Below, piece by piece: positions 52,920 through 61,618 of a stretch of 64,000 nucleotides of DNA. The stretch covers positions 1 through 64,000 of the forward strand of contig CAZFAP010000003.1 of the NCBI GenBank assembly GCA_964516325.1. Reading direction: 5' to 3'. The DNA is from CAZFAP01 sp964516325. Its GTDB lineage: Bacteria; Auribacterota; JABMQX01. The position numbers and the translations under genes are program-made. The notes under the pieces are model-generated. The model made no database searches. It saw only the letters and a program-made list of their open reading frames with translations, and was not told where the DNA came from. Position 1 is the stretch's first letter. Each line of letters opens with the position of its first letter.

Positions 52920-54254
52920 TCACTGGGTGCCCCAGGTGGTGGGGCGAGGCTGCATTTGTGATTCCCACGCCTTGAAAAGCGCCTTCAGTTCGTTGAGCCT
53001 CTCGGGATACTGAGCCGCGAGGTTGTTCTTCTCGGCAATGTCCTCGTCGAGGTTGAAGAGATATTCCTTCTCGCCGTCGCGAAGATATTTCCATGGACCG
53101 CTCCGGACGGCGTCCTGCGTTTTCGTCCGCCAGAAGAACGTACGGGGATGGGGCTTCTCCTTGCCGAGAATGACGGGCATCAGGTCTTCACCGTCAAGAG
53201 TTCGACCGGCGGGCGGCTTGGCGCCGGTCAGAGCGAGAATTGTCGCTGAAAGGTCCATCACGATGCCTGCTTGGTCTATCGCTTTTCCAGCCGGGACGAC
53301 GCCAGGATACCGAATGATGCACGGAATGCGAATTCCCCCTTCCCAGAGGCTGCCCTTTTTCCTTGAGAGAGGATCGTTGCGAGAGAGGGTATCTCCGCCA
53401 TTGTCGCTGGCGAAGATGACGACGGTGTTCGAGGCGAGGTTGTACTTGTCGAGCCTATCGAGGATTTCGCCGACCTTCTGGTCCATTCTCTCGACCATTT
53501 TGACGTACGTGTCGCGTGTGCCCTTCGTCCAGTTGCCCTTGTCAATGGGTTTGTCAGCGTCGTCGGGGCCCTGAATCGGCCAATGCGGCGCATTGAAGCA
53601 GACATCGAGGAAGAATGTTTTCCCGCGCTGTCGGTCGAGAAAGCGCAGCGCTCGCTCCGCGATGAGATCAGTCATGTATCCCTTCACAACGACAGGTTGT
53701 GTATTTTCATAAAGGTCCGGCTCGTCGTTCACTTCCTTGTGGGTGAAGTAATTGACATTCCCGCTCAGTAAGCCAAAAAATTCGTCAAAGCCGTGATTGT
53801 TCGGGCCGAATTCCTTCTTGTATCCGAGGTGCCATTTGCCGAAAAGCCCCGTAACGTAGCCGCTGCCCTTCAGCATCGTTGCGATGGTCGTTTCGCTTGG
53901 CGGAAGTCCCAGCCGCTTCACTCCGGGGTGAATCGCCCATTCCAGCCCTTTGACCCTCTGCTGATAACGGCCCGTCATAATCGCGCACCTCGTCGGCGTG
54001 CATACCGGGGCGGCATGGAAGTCCGTGAACCGAACCCCCTCCTTCGCCAGGCGGTCAATGTTCGGCGTCTTGATGTCGGTGCAGCCGTAACAGCCCAGGT
54101 CGCCATATCCCAGATCGTCTGCGAGAATGAGCAAAACGGTCGGCTTCTCGCGCTCCTCCGCCGTCACCTCGAATGCCTTGCCCCCCAAAGCGAGGCCAAA
54201 TCCGGCCCCCGCGCTGACTCTCACAAAATCCCTTCGCGTCATTCCCTTTTTCAT
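52920..54254 (-). CDS. Arylsulfatase-type sulfatase
   Basis: 444 residues with a Tat-like N-terminus (MTRRDFVRVSAGAGFGLALGG). Sulfatase marks: LADDLGYGDLGCYG metal-binding stretch, TPNIDRLAKEGVRFTDFHAA, and the formylglycine signature CTPTR (Cys85), normally converted by a formylglycine-generating enzyme, then MTGRYQQR. Later HLGYKKEFGPNNHGFDEFFG, FASDNGGD and LREGGIR-like SLWEGGIRIPCI complete the active site. It removes sulfate from polysaccharide or other esters outside the cytoplasm. Its start overlaps the HEAT-protein stop by 4 nt (ATGA), which implies coupled translation with the HEAT gene. Confidence 0.93.
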   Translation of the reverse strand: MKKGMTRRDFVRVSAGAGFGLALGGKAFEVTAEEREKPTVLLILADDLGYGDLGCYGCTDIKTPNIDRLAKEGVRFTDFHAAPVCTPTRCAIMTGRYQQRVKGLEWAIHPGVKRLGLPPSETTIATMLKGSGYVTGLFGKWHLGYKKEFGPNNHGFDEFFGLLSGNVNYFTHKEVNDEPDLYENTQPVVVKGYMTDLIAERALRFLDRQRGKTFFLDVCFNAPHWPIQGPDDADKPIDKGNWTKGTRDTYVKMVERMDQKVGEILDRLDKYNLASNTVVIFASDNGGDTLSRNDPLSRKKGSLWEGGIRIPCIIRYPGVVPAGKAIDQAGIVMDLSATILALTGAKPPAGRTLDGEDLMPVILGKEKPHPRTFFWRTKTQDAVRSGPWKYLRDGEKEYLFNLDEDIAEKNNLAAQYPERLNELKALFKAWESQMQPRPTTWGTQ

Positions 54255-55360
54255 TCGGTCTGTTCCTCCAACTCAAGGATTGATTCCAATGATTTTCTCG
54301 CGATTTCTCTCACGCTTTCTTCTTCATCGTTCAGGACTGTCCTGAGGGCAGGAATTGCGGCCCTCGCAGCAGGTCCCATTTTCCCGAGAGCCTCCGCGGA
54401 ACTGCGGCGAACCTCCGGGCGTGAGTCGCTCAGCGCACCAATCAACGCAGGAACGGCTTCCCTCGGGGACGGCCCGATCTTTCCCAGCGCGACCGCCGCT
54501 TCCATCCGGAGCTGCGGGACCGGGCTTTGGAGCAGCCTCACCAGCTCTGGCGCCGCAACAGCGGCCTCCGAGCCAAAGTCGCCGATGGCTTTAGCCACTG
54601 CGCAGCGGACGCTGGGCTTGGGATCGTCAAGGGCTTCCCGAAGCGCTGGCAGGACGATGTCCGGACACCGCCTCATTTTGCTAAGGGACGAAGCAGCTTG
54701 GATTCTGACCAGCAGGTGCGGATCGCGAAGCGACGCGACCATTTCCGGGATGACCGGTTCCGCGAGGGCGCCGCATTCTCCGAGGGCGAACAGGGCGCCG
54801 TGCCTGGCACCCGAGTTCTCGTGGGTCAACAACTCGCGCAGCCCGTCGGGGAGGTTGCCGGTCTCCGAGGCGATGCGCCCAACGGTCTCGCCAATCGGTT
54901 CCCAGAATGGGCAGCCCTGTGGATGTTTCAGCAGCGAGAAAAGGTCGGGCGCCGCAGGCAGGGAGGCTTTGCCGATGTCGCCAAGACACAGGATGGTCCA
55001 GTAGGCTTGGCGGTCGGTGCGGCTCTCAAGCAGCGGGCGAAGAGCGCTCACGGCGGGTGCGGCATCCTTTCCCAGCGCGCTCAGACACAGAAGGGCTTTC
55101 AGGCGGGTCTCCTCGTCCTCGCTTCCGAGCGCCTGAATCAGAAATGGCAGAGCATCTTTACCGATCTGGCGTACGCTGTCCTGATGGTCGTCGAGGAAAA
55201 GGGCGCATTCCGCGTCGTGGGGCCCGCGAAGTGGCTGGGAGAGGATTGCTTGAATACTCGCGCTCCTTTCAGGCAGTCTGCTCCTCCCCGACCGAAGTCC
55301 AACGTACAATGCGACGACCGCAAATCCTACGGCCGGTATAAGCGATGCACGAAGCCGCAT
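54251..55360 (-). CDS. HEAT-repeat protein with N-terminal membrane anchor
   Basis: 369 residues. A single hydrophobic stretch (LIPAVGFAVVALYVGLRSG) precedes about eight HEAT/PBS-lyase repeats with the pattern A-L-x-D-P-x-P-x-V-R-x-x-A-A-x-A-L-G-x-I-G, as in PSVRCAVAKAIGDFG and RPEVRRSSAEALGKMG. The protein is probably a scaffold on the periplasmic side of the membrane. The ATGA overlap with the sulfatase suggests a sulfatase-linked role, for instance cofactor or substrate assembly, but there is no direct sign of what it binds. Confidence 0.82.
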   Translation of the reverse strand: MRLRASLIPAVGFAVVALYVGLRSGRSRLPERSASIQAILSQPLRGPHDAECALFLDDHQDSVRQIGKDALPFLIQALGSEDEETRLKALLCLSALGKDAAPAVSALRPLLESRTDRQAYWTILCLGDIGKASLPAAPDLFSLLKHPQGCPFWEPIGETVGRIASETGNLPDGLRELLTHENSGARHGALFALGECGALAEPVIPEMVASLRDPHLLVRIQAASSLSKMRRCPDIVLPALREALDDPKPSVRCAVAKAIGDFGSEAAVAAPELVRLLQSPVPQLRMEAAVALGKIGPSPREAVPALIGALSDSRPEVRRSSAEALGKMGPAARAAIPALRTVLNDEEESVREIARKSLESILELEEQTE

Positions 55361-55537
55361 GAGCTATCGTTCCTTTCCAATATTGTGCCACAAACCCGCC
55401 AGAGGGAATCCAATGCCGGTCTCCGCCACTCTTGAAAGGCGCCCGAACCCAAAGCGGCTCTTGAATTTCTCAGCGCCAGACCTTAGGCTTACAGTCTATA
55501 TTCTACGACAAGATGGAGTCATCAAAAACTCTTTGCT

Positions 55538-56485
55538 ATGGGCAACAGACCTCGCAAGAAATCGGTGCTGGCGGTGGGACAGTTTGTGGTGGATGTCCTG
55601 GTCAAGCCCGTCGAGCGGCACCCGCCTCCGGACGTGGCGGACGTCGTGGACTTCATCCGCCTCGACACGGGCGGCTGCACGCTTAATGCGGCTCGCGTCC
55701 TTCACAAGCTCGGCGTGCCGGTCCAATTGTCTGGACTCGTCGGCGAGGATAGGCTCGGAGACTTTCTCCTCTCTGAGGTCGCCCGCAGCGGGATGAATGC
55801 ATCGGGACTCAAGCGAAAGGGCGGGGCTGCAACTTCCTCGTCCATAGTTCTTGTCGGCTCCTCGGGAGAGAGGTCTTTTTTCCATTGTCCGGGTGCGACC
55901 GCTGCAACGACGCTTGCGGACATTGACGAGGCGGATATCGAATGGGCGGACATCGTGCACCTGGCGGGGACGTGCGAGCTGAATTCTCTCGACGTCACGG
56001 CTTTCCTCCAGAAGGCGAAACAGCTCGGGAAAATCGTCTCCCTCGACGTGGATTACGACCCGCAGGGGAGATGGGGCGAGCGGGTCAGGCCGTGGCTTCC
56101 GTATCTCGACTACTTCTTGCCGTCGAGAAAGGAGGCGACGGCGATCAGCGGGCGGTCCGATATTGACGAAATCCTCTATTTTTTCACTGAGAGCGGTGTG
56201 AAGACGACCGTCGTGAAATTGGGAAAAGACGGGTGCGTTGCCAGGTCGGCGGACGGGCACACGCTGAGGCATCCGGCATTCGAGGTTGAGGTCGTGGATG
56301 CGACCGGGGCCGGAGATGCTTTCGTAGGAGGATTTCTTGCGGGCGTGGCAGAGGGACACACCATCGAAGAATGCCTCCGGATGGGGTGTGCGGCGGGGGC
56401 CCTGACCGTCGTGGCTCTCGGCGCCGGCGCCGGGCTTACAGACCGAAAACAATTCGACGAATTCATTCGGGAGCACTCAAAGTGA
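55538..56485 (+). CDS. PfkB-family carbohydrate kinase
   Basis: 315 residues of the ribokinase/PfkB family, which phosphorylate a sugar or nucleoside hydroxyl. Motif 1: TGGCTLNAARVLHKLGVPVQLSGLVGEDRLGDF; motif 2: DATGAGDAFVGGFLAG, with the catalytic base Asp in GAGDAF. The stop overlaps the GTG of the aldolase gene by 4 nt (GTGA). This pairing of a PfkB kinase and a class II aldolase is that of the tagatose-6-phosphate or deoxy-sugar routes: a keto-sugar phosphate is phosphorylated and then split into two trioses. The true substrate cannot be fixed. Confidence 0.9.
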   Translation: MGNRPRKKSVLAVGQFVVDVLVKPVERHPPPDVADVVDFIRLDTGGCTLNAARVLHKLGVPVQLSGLVGEDRLGDFLLSEVARSGMNASGLKRKGGAATSSSIVLVGSSGERSFFHCPGATAATTLADIDEADIEWADIVHLAGTCELNSLDVTAFLQKAKQLGKIVSLDVDYDPQGRWGERVRPWLPYLDYFLPSRKEATAISGRSDIDEILYFFTESGVKTTVVKLGKDGCVARSADGHTLRHPAFEVEVVDATGAGDAFVGGFLAGVAEGHTIEECLRMGCAAGALTVVALGAGAGLTDRKQFDEFIREHSK

Positions 56486-57324
56486 GCCTTTCGGACACAA
56501 AATCGCTTCTGTTCGCTGCAAGGTCAAACGGCTATGCCGTCGGGGCATTCACCGTCTGGGACATGGAATCGGTTCAGGCGGTCATCGGCGCCGCGGAATC
56601 TCTCAAGCTGTCGGTCATCGCGCAGGTCGGTCCCTGGGAGGCGGATTTTGCGGGAATGGAGCTTCTCGCGGAAATCGTCAAGCACGTCGCGCTTCGCGGT
56701 TCGATCCCAGTTGCTCTGCACCTCGACCACGGCGAGAGCTTCGAGCGCGCCATGCAAGCCATTCATTGCGGCTTCACCTCCGTGATGATTGACGCATCGA
56801 ATCTTCCATTCGAGGAGAACGTGGCGATCACGCGGGAAGTTGTGAAGTGCGCCCACGCTGCGGGAGTGAGCGTCGAGGGGGAAATTGGGATGGTCGGAGG
56901 AGGAATACATTCTGCGGAGATCGGGGGAGAGCCGCCAATGACGGATCCGGAGCAAGCGGCGCAATTTGTTGCCGAAACCGGAGTTGACGCCCTGGCTGTC
57001 GCCATCGGAAACGCTCACGGGTTCTACAAAGCTCCGCCCAAGCTCGATTTCGACCGACTGACGCAAATCGCCGGGAGAGTTCCCATTCCTCTCGTCCTCC
57101 ACGGCGGCACGGGAATTCCCGACGACGCCATCCGCGAAGCGATCAAACGCGGCATCGCGAAAATAAACGTCTGCACCGAATTTGTCGCCGCCTTCGGAAA
57201 GACTTTCCAGGAAGTCCAATCCCGCCCCGATTTCGCTTACAACGTCCCAAAACTCTTCACCGAACCCCGCCGCCGGGCAATGGATCTAATCACAGAAAAA
57301 GTCAGGCTGTTCGGTGGGAGATAG
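56482..57324 (+). CDS. Class II fructose-bisphosphate-type aldolase
   Basis: 280 residues. The GTG at 56482 overlaps the kinase stop; the frame is open earlier but without homology. Features of zinc-dependent class II aldolases: YAVGAFTVWDMESVQAVI, metal and catalytic segment VALHLDHGESFERAMQAIHCGFTSVMIDAS, EGEIGMVGG, IGNAHGFY, LVLHGGTGIPDDAI and KINVCTEF. Zinc ligands are the His of LDHG, NAHG and LHGG. It splits a ketose-1,6-bisphosphate (fructose, tagatose or a deoxy analogue) into dihydroxyacetone phosphate and an aldehyde. Partner of the kinase just upstream. Confidence 0.91.
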   Translation: MSLSDTKSLLFAARSNGYAVGAFTVWDMESVQAVIGAAESLKLSVIAQVGPWEADFAGMELLAEIVKHVALRGSIPVALHLDHGESFERAMQAIHCGFTSVMIDASNLPFEENVAITREVVKCAHAAGVSVEGEIGMVGGGIHSAEIGGEPPMTDPEQAAQFVAETGVDALAVAIGNAHGFYKAPPKLDFDRLTQIAGRVPIPLVLHGGTGIPDDAIREAIKRGIAKINVCTEFVAAFGKTFQEVQSRPDFAYNVPKLFTEPRRRAMDLITEKVRLFGGR

Positions 57325-57386
57325 CGACCCTTGGTCCCGAGTCGGGCGTGCATCCCTCTTCTCCTCCGCCGGCCAACGCGCGGAGG

Positions 57387-58370
57387 TTACTGGGGTGAGA
57401 CAATGTCGCCTTTGACCGACGAGTAATCGGGCTTTCGGTCGCGGTGAGACCCGCGTTCGACGATCACCTTGTCGAAGAAGACCTTGATGCCGGTGGCATC
57501 TTGAATTACCGGAGTGTTCATGAGGTGATAATGGATATGCGGCTCGGAGGAGTTGCCGGAATTCCCGCAGAGACCGATGACCTCGCCCCGCTTGACCTTT
57601 TGACCCTCCCTGACCTTGGTGCTCCCCAACTTTAGATGCGCGATGACCGAAACTTCATATTCGCTGTGCTGGATGAACACAGCATTTCCGAGAGCCGAGT
57701 AGGGATTCATCGAGCCAGGGAGGTTGTCTCTCACGCCGGTGATGACGTCGGTTACCACGCCATCCGCCGGCGCCAGGACTTCTCTCCCGAAGGCGTAATA
57801 ATCCTCGTTTTTCGTTCCGTCTCCTTTTCGCGTTTTGCCGTCGTCTCCGACGCCCAGGAAATCGAATGCGAACCTCTGGTTGGGCACGTCGTGATGTTGA
57901 TTCAACTCCTTCGTATCTCCGCCCCATTGCACAAACCATCCTCCTTTGAAGGGAAGCGAAAGAGCGGTTTTGTTCCTTTCGAGGACGGGAACGTCGGCCG
58001 TATGCGGTAGGAACCACAATCCGATGATTTTATCGTCCCCATTGAGAACGAGCTTGATATCGAGGACGCCCCGCTCAAAATAGGCTGGAATCACCGCCTG
58101 ATTCGGCGGGTTGAATCTCGCCTGTCCCAGGTTCTTTATCTCGCCAAGCTCCTTGAGCAACCCGTCGAAAAACACCTTCGCTTTCTCTTCCGGGAGAGCC
58201 TCCAGCATCGCCTGGCTGAAATCCTGCCGGAGTGTCGCGTAATCCCTCCTGTTCATCGCCTCGATCATCCGCCGGGCGACTTCCTGGAACCGTGAAACGG
58301 GGTCGGAACCCGCCGCGAAGGCGGCTACGCCCAGGAGAACCGCCAGGAGGGCTTTTCTGGCTCGTTTCAT
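57387..58370 (-). CDS. M23-family metallopeptidase, secreted, with N-terminal DUF3887-like domain
   Basis: 327 residues. The start at 58370 has GAGGT about 8 nt upstream. The signal (ALLAVLLGVAAFAAG) is followed by a small domain (FQEVARRMIEAMNRRDYATLRQDFS, with FERGVLDIKLVLNGDDKIIGLWF) of DUF3887 type, and then the peptidase: NQHHDVPNQRFAFDF (metal His and Asp), GREVLAPADGVVTDV, GNAVFIQHSEYEVSVIAHLKLGS, and HIHYHL with the HxH active-site pair. M23 enzymes cut peptidoglycan cross-links or other glycine-rich proteins. All key residues appear in place. Confidence 0.86.
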   Translation of the reverse strand: MKRARKALLAVLLGVAAFAAGSDPVSRFQEVARRMIEAMNRRDYATLRQDFSQAMLEALPEEKAKVFFDGLLKELGEIKNLGQARFNPPNQAVIPAYFERGVLDIKLVLNGDDKIIGLWFLPHTADVPVLERNKTALSLPFKGGWFVQWGGDTKELNQHHDVPNQRFAFDFLGVGDDGKTRKGDGTKNEDYYAFGREVLAPADGVVTDVITGVRDNLPGSMNPYSALGNAVFIQHSEYEVSVIAHLKLGSTKVREGQKVKRGEVIGLCGNSGNSSEPHIHYHLMNTPVIQDATGIKVFFDKVIVERGSHRDRKPDYSSVKGDIVSPQ

Positions 58371-58593
58371 CGTTTTACCTCGCGATGTCTCGCACATTCC
58401 GTCGGACCACAGCACTCAAAAATTCGGTCCGAACATTACCGCGGGATTTCGGCGCGGGATTGAACAATGAATGCGAAGTTGTCCCCCATTTTGCCCAAAT
58501 CTGGTAAACTGACGCAAGACAAGTTGAGTTTTGACAACGACCGTCACAGACGCACAACTGCGTTCAACCCCTACACGGCTGAGGAGGACTCCC

Positions 58594-59322
58594 ATGGTCT
58601 TGATTCTCATTCTGACGCTTCTCCTGCCCACCGTTTCGGCGGCGGAGACTGTGAAAACGAAGCCGATCCGCGTTCTGCTCGTTACCGGGGCTGAGCATCC
58701 GGCGCACAAATGGCAGGAGAACAGCCAGGCGATACGAGCCGCGCTCGCGGGTTCCGAACGGTTCGACGTTCGTGTCTCGGAAGACCCGGAGATTCTGGCG
58801 ACACCAATCGCGGAACGGTACGACGTGATCGTCCTGAATTACTGCAACTGGGAGATTCCGTCGCCGAGAAAGGAGGCGCTCGAGAATCTCGCAAGCTTTG
58901 TCAAGAGCGGGAAAGGGTTGGTCGTCATTCATTTCTCATCCGGGGCGTTTCCGGACTGGGCAGAATATCCGAAGCTAATCGGGCGGGTCTGGGATAAGGT
59001 GCGAACGCACGATCCGTACGGGAGCTTTCAGGTGAAGGTCGTGGACAGGGGGCACCCGATCACCCGCAAGCTGAGCGATTTTGAGATTAGCGACGAACTT
59101 TATTTCTGCCTGACGGGCGAAACCGAGGTGAAAGTCCTCCTAACCGCCCGGTCAAAGGTCACGGGAAAGGACGAGCCGATGGGCTTCGTGTTTCAATACG
59201 GGGCGGGCAGGGTCTTTCACACGCCGTTGGGGCACGATGTGAAGGGCCTGACCTCCTCGGGTTTCACTGAGCTTCTCCGACGCGGTTGCGAATGGGCAGG
59301 AACCGGGAATGTGAAGGACTGA
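58594..59322 (+). CDS. ThuA-like secreted protein
   Basis: 242 residues. The ATG at 58594 has GAGGAGG upstream; the frame from 58531 is a longer, less likely start. The signal peptide (LILILTLLLPTVSAAETV) leads into RVLLVTGAEHPAHKWQENSQAI, DVIVLNYCNWEIPSPRKEALENLASFV, KGLVVIHFSSGAFPDWAEYPKLIGRVW and the end GAGRVFHTPLGHDVKGLTSSGFTELLRRGCEW. These define the ThuA (trehalose utilisation-like) glutamine amidotransferase-type fold. Catalytic function is unknown. It sits near secreted carbohydrate enzymes and is read in its own unit. Confidence 0.88.
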   Translation: MVLILILTLLLPTVSAAETVKTKPIRVLLVTGAEHPAHKWQENSQAIRAALAGSERFDVRVSEDPEILATPIAERYDVIVLNYCNWEIPSPRKEALENLASFVKSGKGLVVIHFSSGAFPDWAEYPKLIGRVWDKVRTHDPYGSFQVKVVDRGHPITRKLSDFEISDELYFCLTGETEVKVLLTARSKVTGKDEPMGFVFQYGAGRVFHTPLGHDVKGLTSSGFTELLRRGCEWAGTGNVKD

Positions 59323-59560
59323 TGAGGCATCTTGGAGAGCCATCGGCGCGACGATGATTTTGGGGCGGCTGGGGGGCCAATTGAAAGGGGCGTGGGACGG
59401 CCCCTGAGGGCAAGGACCGCAATCCTTTGTTTCTCGATTAAACCTACCATTGCCCGCGAACGTTTTTACAGGATAGTCGCCGAAGTGTTTCTTGGCAAAG
59501 AGGGCCGGGGCTTGGACTACCCCGGGTCGGAAACGGTAAACAAACGAAAAGGAGGGTACT

Positions 59561-60250
59561 ATGAGAGCATCACGGACGCGAAACATCGCCATGGGGGTTG
59601 CTGCGCTCCTATGCGTCGTGGCGATGGGCTTGCTGTTAGCACCAAGGGCATTCTCGGAAGAGGGCCGCCCGCAGCGTGAGCCGATTCCCCCCGAGAAGCT
59701 GAAGGAAATCAGGGAGGCGCAGGCGAAATGCGTAGCTGCGATTGCAGAGGTCAAGGGCGAGGATGTTGACAAGGTCGTCAAGGCGTTCACAGCGGCACGC
59801 CAGGAGTATCAGGACAAGGCCGCCGCGCTGCCCCGGGGCCAAGAAGGGATGCAGCAGAGGCGTGAGCTTTCCGAGAAATCTCTCGCCGGTCTGAAGGAAG
59901 CTTTGACAAAGGCAGTGGGGGCTGAAAAGACCGAGAAAATCATCGGTATTTTTAACCCGTTCGGCATGTCGAGCTTCTTCCTCGACAGGATGGTTGGCGA
60001 CCTCATCGCGTTCCAGCTCCCGAAGGAGAAATTTGAGAAGGCGATGGTCTGCGTACTCAACTACAGCAAGGACCTTGGCAAAGCCATGGAGGAGGCGAGG
60101 CAAAGCGGCTCCTTTGAAGCAGTGCGTGAGAAAAGAGAGAAACTCAACGAAGCCCTGAACACCGAAATGGCGAAGCTCCTCAGCGAAGAGCAGATGGCGA
60201 AGTGGAAGGAGAGCACTTCCAGGCCATTCGGCGGGCGTCGGCAGCAATAG
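59561..60250 (+). CDS. Helical secreted protein, paralogue A
   Basis: 229 residues; ATG with AAAGGAGGGT upstream. Signal peptide (AMGVAALLCVVAMGLLLAPRAFSEE). The rest is all-helical and charged: AKCVAAIAEVKGEDVDKVVKAFTAARQEYQDKAAALPRG, a central IIGIFNPFGMSSFFLDRMVGDLIAFQL and C-terminal MEEARQSGSFEAVREKREKLNEALNTEMAKLLSEEQMAKWKE. It is similar in length and pattern to the gene at 60698 (ARQEY/ARQEH, EARQSGSFEAVREK/EARESGSWEGMREK, LSEEQMAKWKE/YSEQQLKEWQE), so the two are paralogues. No known family is recognised. A strong terminator lies after it. Confidence 0.78.
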   Translation: MRASRTRNIAMGVAALLCVVAMGLLLAPRAFSEEGRPQREPIPPEKLKEIREAQAKCVAAIAEVKGEDVDKVVKAFTAARQEYQDKAAALPRGQEGMQQRRELSEKSLAGLKEALTKAVGAEKTEKIIGIFNPFGMSSFFLDRMVGDLIAFQLPKEKFEKAMVCVLNYSKDLGKAMEEARQSGSFEAVREKREKLNEALNTEMAKLLSEEQMAKWKESTSRPFGGRRQQ

Positions 60251-60697
60251 ACACGCGGCGGCTTTCGGAGTTGGTAGCGCGCCCTGCATTTTGCGCGGCG
60301 CTCGGTATTGACAAAGTAAGCGGGAGGGAACCCCGCCCTCGGCGGGGCTCCCTCCCGCTTTGTTTCTTTTGCGACTCCATAAGACTTCAAGGGCTTTCTC
60401 ACGCAAAGTCCGCTGCGGACCCGCTTGAATGATTTGCGGCGACGGCGCTCCGACAACTGAATGAGTCTGTCCGGTCTCTCCGCATGAAGCAATTGTAAGT
60501 GAGCCTTTCCCTGGCATCAGGGATTTGCTATGATGCCGGACGAAGAAGCATGCTGCGGCTGCCATGCCTAAGAGCTTTCGCAGGGCACATGGTCGCCTAA
60601 TTCGCTCTGCCGGTCGCGGCATGCGAGGACGGTCACCTTTTTCAAAGCAAAGCGGGGTCCAAACGAAAGTGAACCCACTAACGGAAAGGAGGTTGTC
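60251..60697. other. 447-nt intergenic region holding a terminator
   Basis: The first 120 nt contain the strong hairpin at 60318-60370. The rest (60371-60697) shows no recognisable gene; it carries the promoter region of the next gene, with only the AAAGGAGG ribosome-binding site clearly visible. Confidence 0.5.
60318..60370 (+). terminator. Rho-independent terminator after the first helical paralogue
   Basis: AAGCGGGAGGGA and TCCCTCCCGCTT form a 12-bp perfect outer stem with an inner stem CCCCGCC/GGCGGGG, followed by a T-rich run (60359-60370, TTTGTTTCTTTT). It begins 68 nt after the stop at 60250. This is the strongest terminator in the window and should separate the two paralogue genes. 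Confidence 0.85.
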
Positions 60698-61372
60698 ATG
60701 GCTTTATTGCTTAAAAGAGTCGGGTCAGTGAAAGCCGCATGGATTGCGATCATCGTGGGTTTTATCGTCACTATGGTGGCATCGCCGTCCCGCGCACAGG
60801 AGCAGGAACAAGAACGATGGAAATTGTTCGTGACCCCGCCGGAGAATGCGAGGACGGTCTGGTTCATCCAGGCGAGGCATATCGCATCAGAACTCGGGCT
60901 TGAGCAGGACGGGGCACGCGAGCTCACACGCCGGTACATTTCCGCGAGGCAGGAGCATCTCAAGAAAGCGGAAGCCTTGCCCAAGGAACCGGAGTCTATG
61001 CGTAAGTTCATGGAGATCAGAGATGAAGCGGCGTCGGCCCTTGAGAAATCTCTGGTGGAGGCTCTCGGCGAGGAGAAAGGGAAGAAGGCTTCGGCTTCAC
61101 TCGGCGGGTTCAGCTTCTTCTTCGATCACATCGTGGCAGACATCCTGGCCGCTCAGACGAAGGCCCTGACCGCCGCCTTCAAATATGAAGGAACGGCTAT
61201 CAAGGCAATGAAGGAGGCACGCGAATCCGGCTCCTGGGAAGGAATGCGGGAAAAGCTGAAGGCCCCCGTCGTGGAACTTGAGAAGCAAGCCGCCTCGATT
61301 TACAGCGAACAGCAGTTGAAGGAATGGCAGGAGAAGTACGGCTGGTTTTTCGAGAGAATCCTTTCGGAGTGA
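60698..61372 (+). CDS. Helical secreted protein, paralogue B
   Basis: 224 residues; AAAGGAGG ribosome-binding site before the ATG. Signal-anchor (AAWIAIIVGFIVTMVASPSRAQ) followed by a charged helical protein (RYISARQEHLKKAEALPKEPESMRKFMEIRDEAASALEKSLVEALGEEKGKKAS), a hydrophobic central GGFSFFFDHIVADILAAQT and the C-terminal EARESGSWEGMREKLKAPVVELEKQAASIYSEQQLKEWQEKYGW. It parallels the gene at 59561 along its length but is clearly diverged. Both lack cysteine pairs and known motifs. Function unknown; the duplicates suggest a structural or chaperone-like envelope role. Confidence 0.78.
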   Translation: MALLLKRVGSVKAAWIAIIVGFIVTMVASPSRAQEQEQERWKLFVTPPENARTVWFIQARHIASELGLEQDGARELTRRYISARQEHLKKAEALPKEPESMRKFMEIRDEAASALEKSLVEALGEEKGKKASASLGGFSFFFDHIVADILAAQTKALTAAFKYEGTAIKAMKEARESGSWEGMREKLKAPVVELEKQAASIYSEQQLKEWQEKYGWFFERILSE

Positions 61373-61618
61373 GGCGCATCCTCCCCGGGTTTCGAAGTCT
61401 TATCCTGAACTGGGAAACGAAGCCCCCGGAAGGAATCCCTGTTCGGATGTCACGCCCTGTGAAAGAGTCGTGCGTCTGCATGGAGCCTTGGCGAGAATTA
61501 AGTCAAAGAGGTGCCATAGCGCCTCACTGCCAGGGGTTGCTTCCGGGGACCATGCTGGGCAGAGGGAGCGCTTTGGGCTGCACGCGAGCCGCCAGGTTCA
61601 TCGTCAAGGAGAAGTCTT

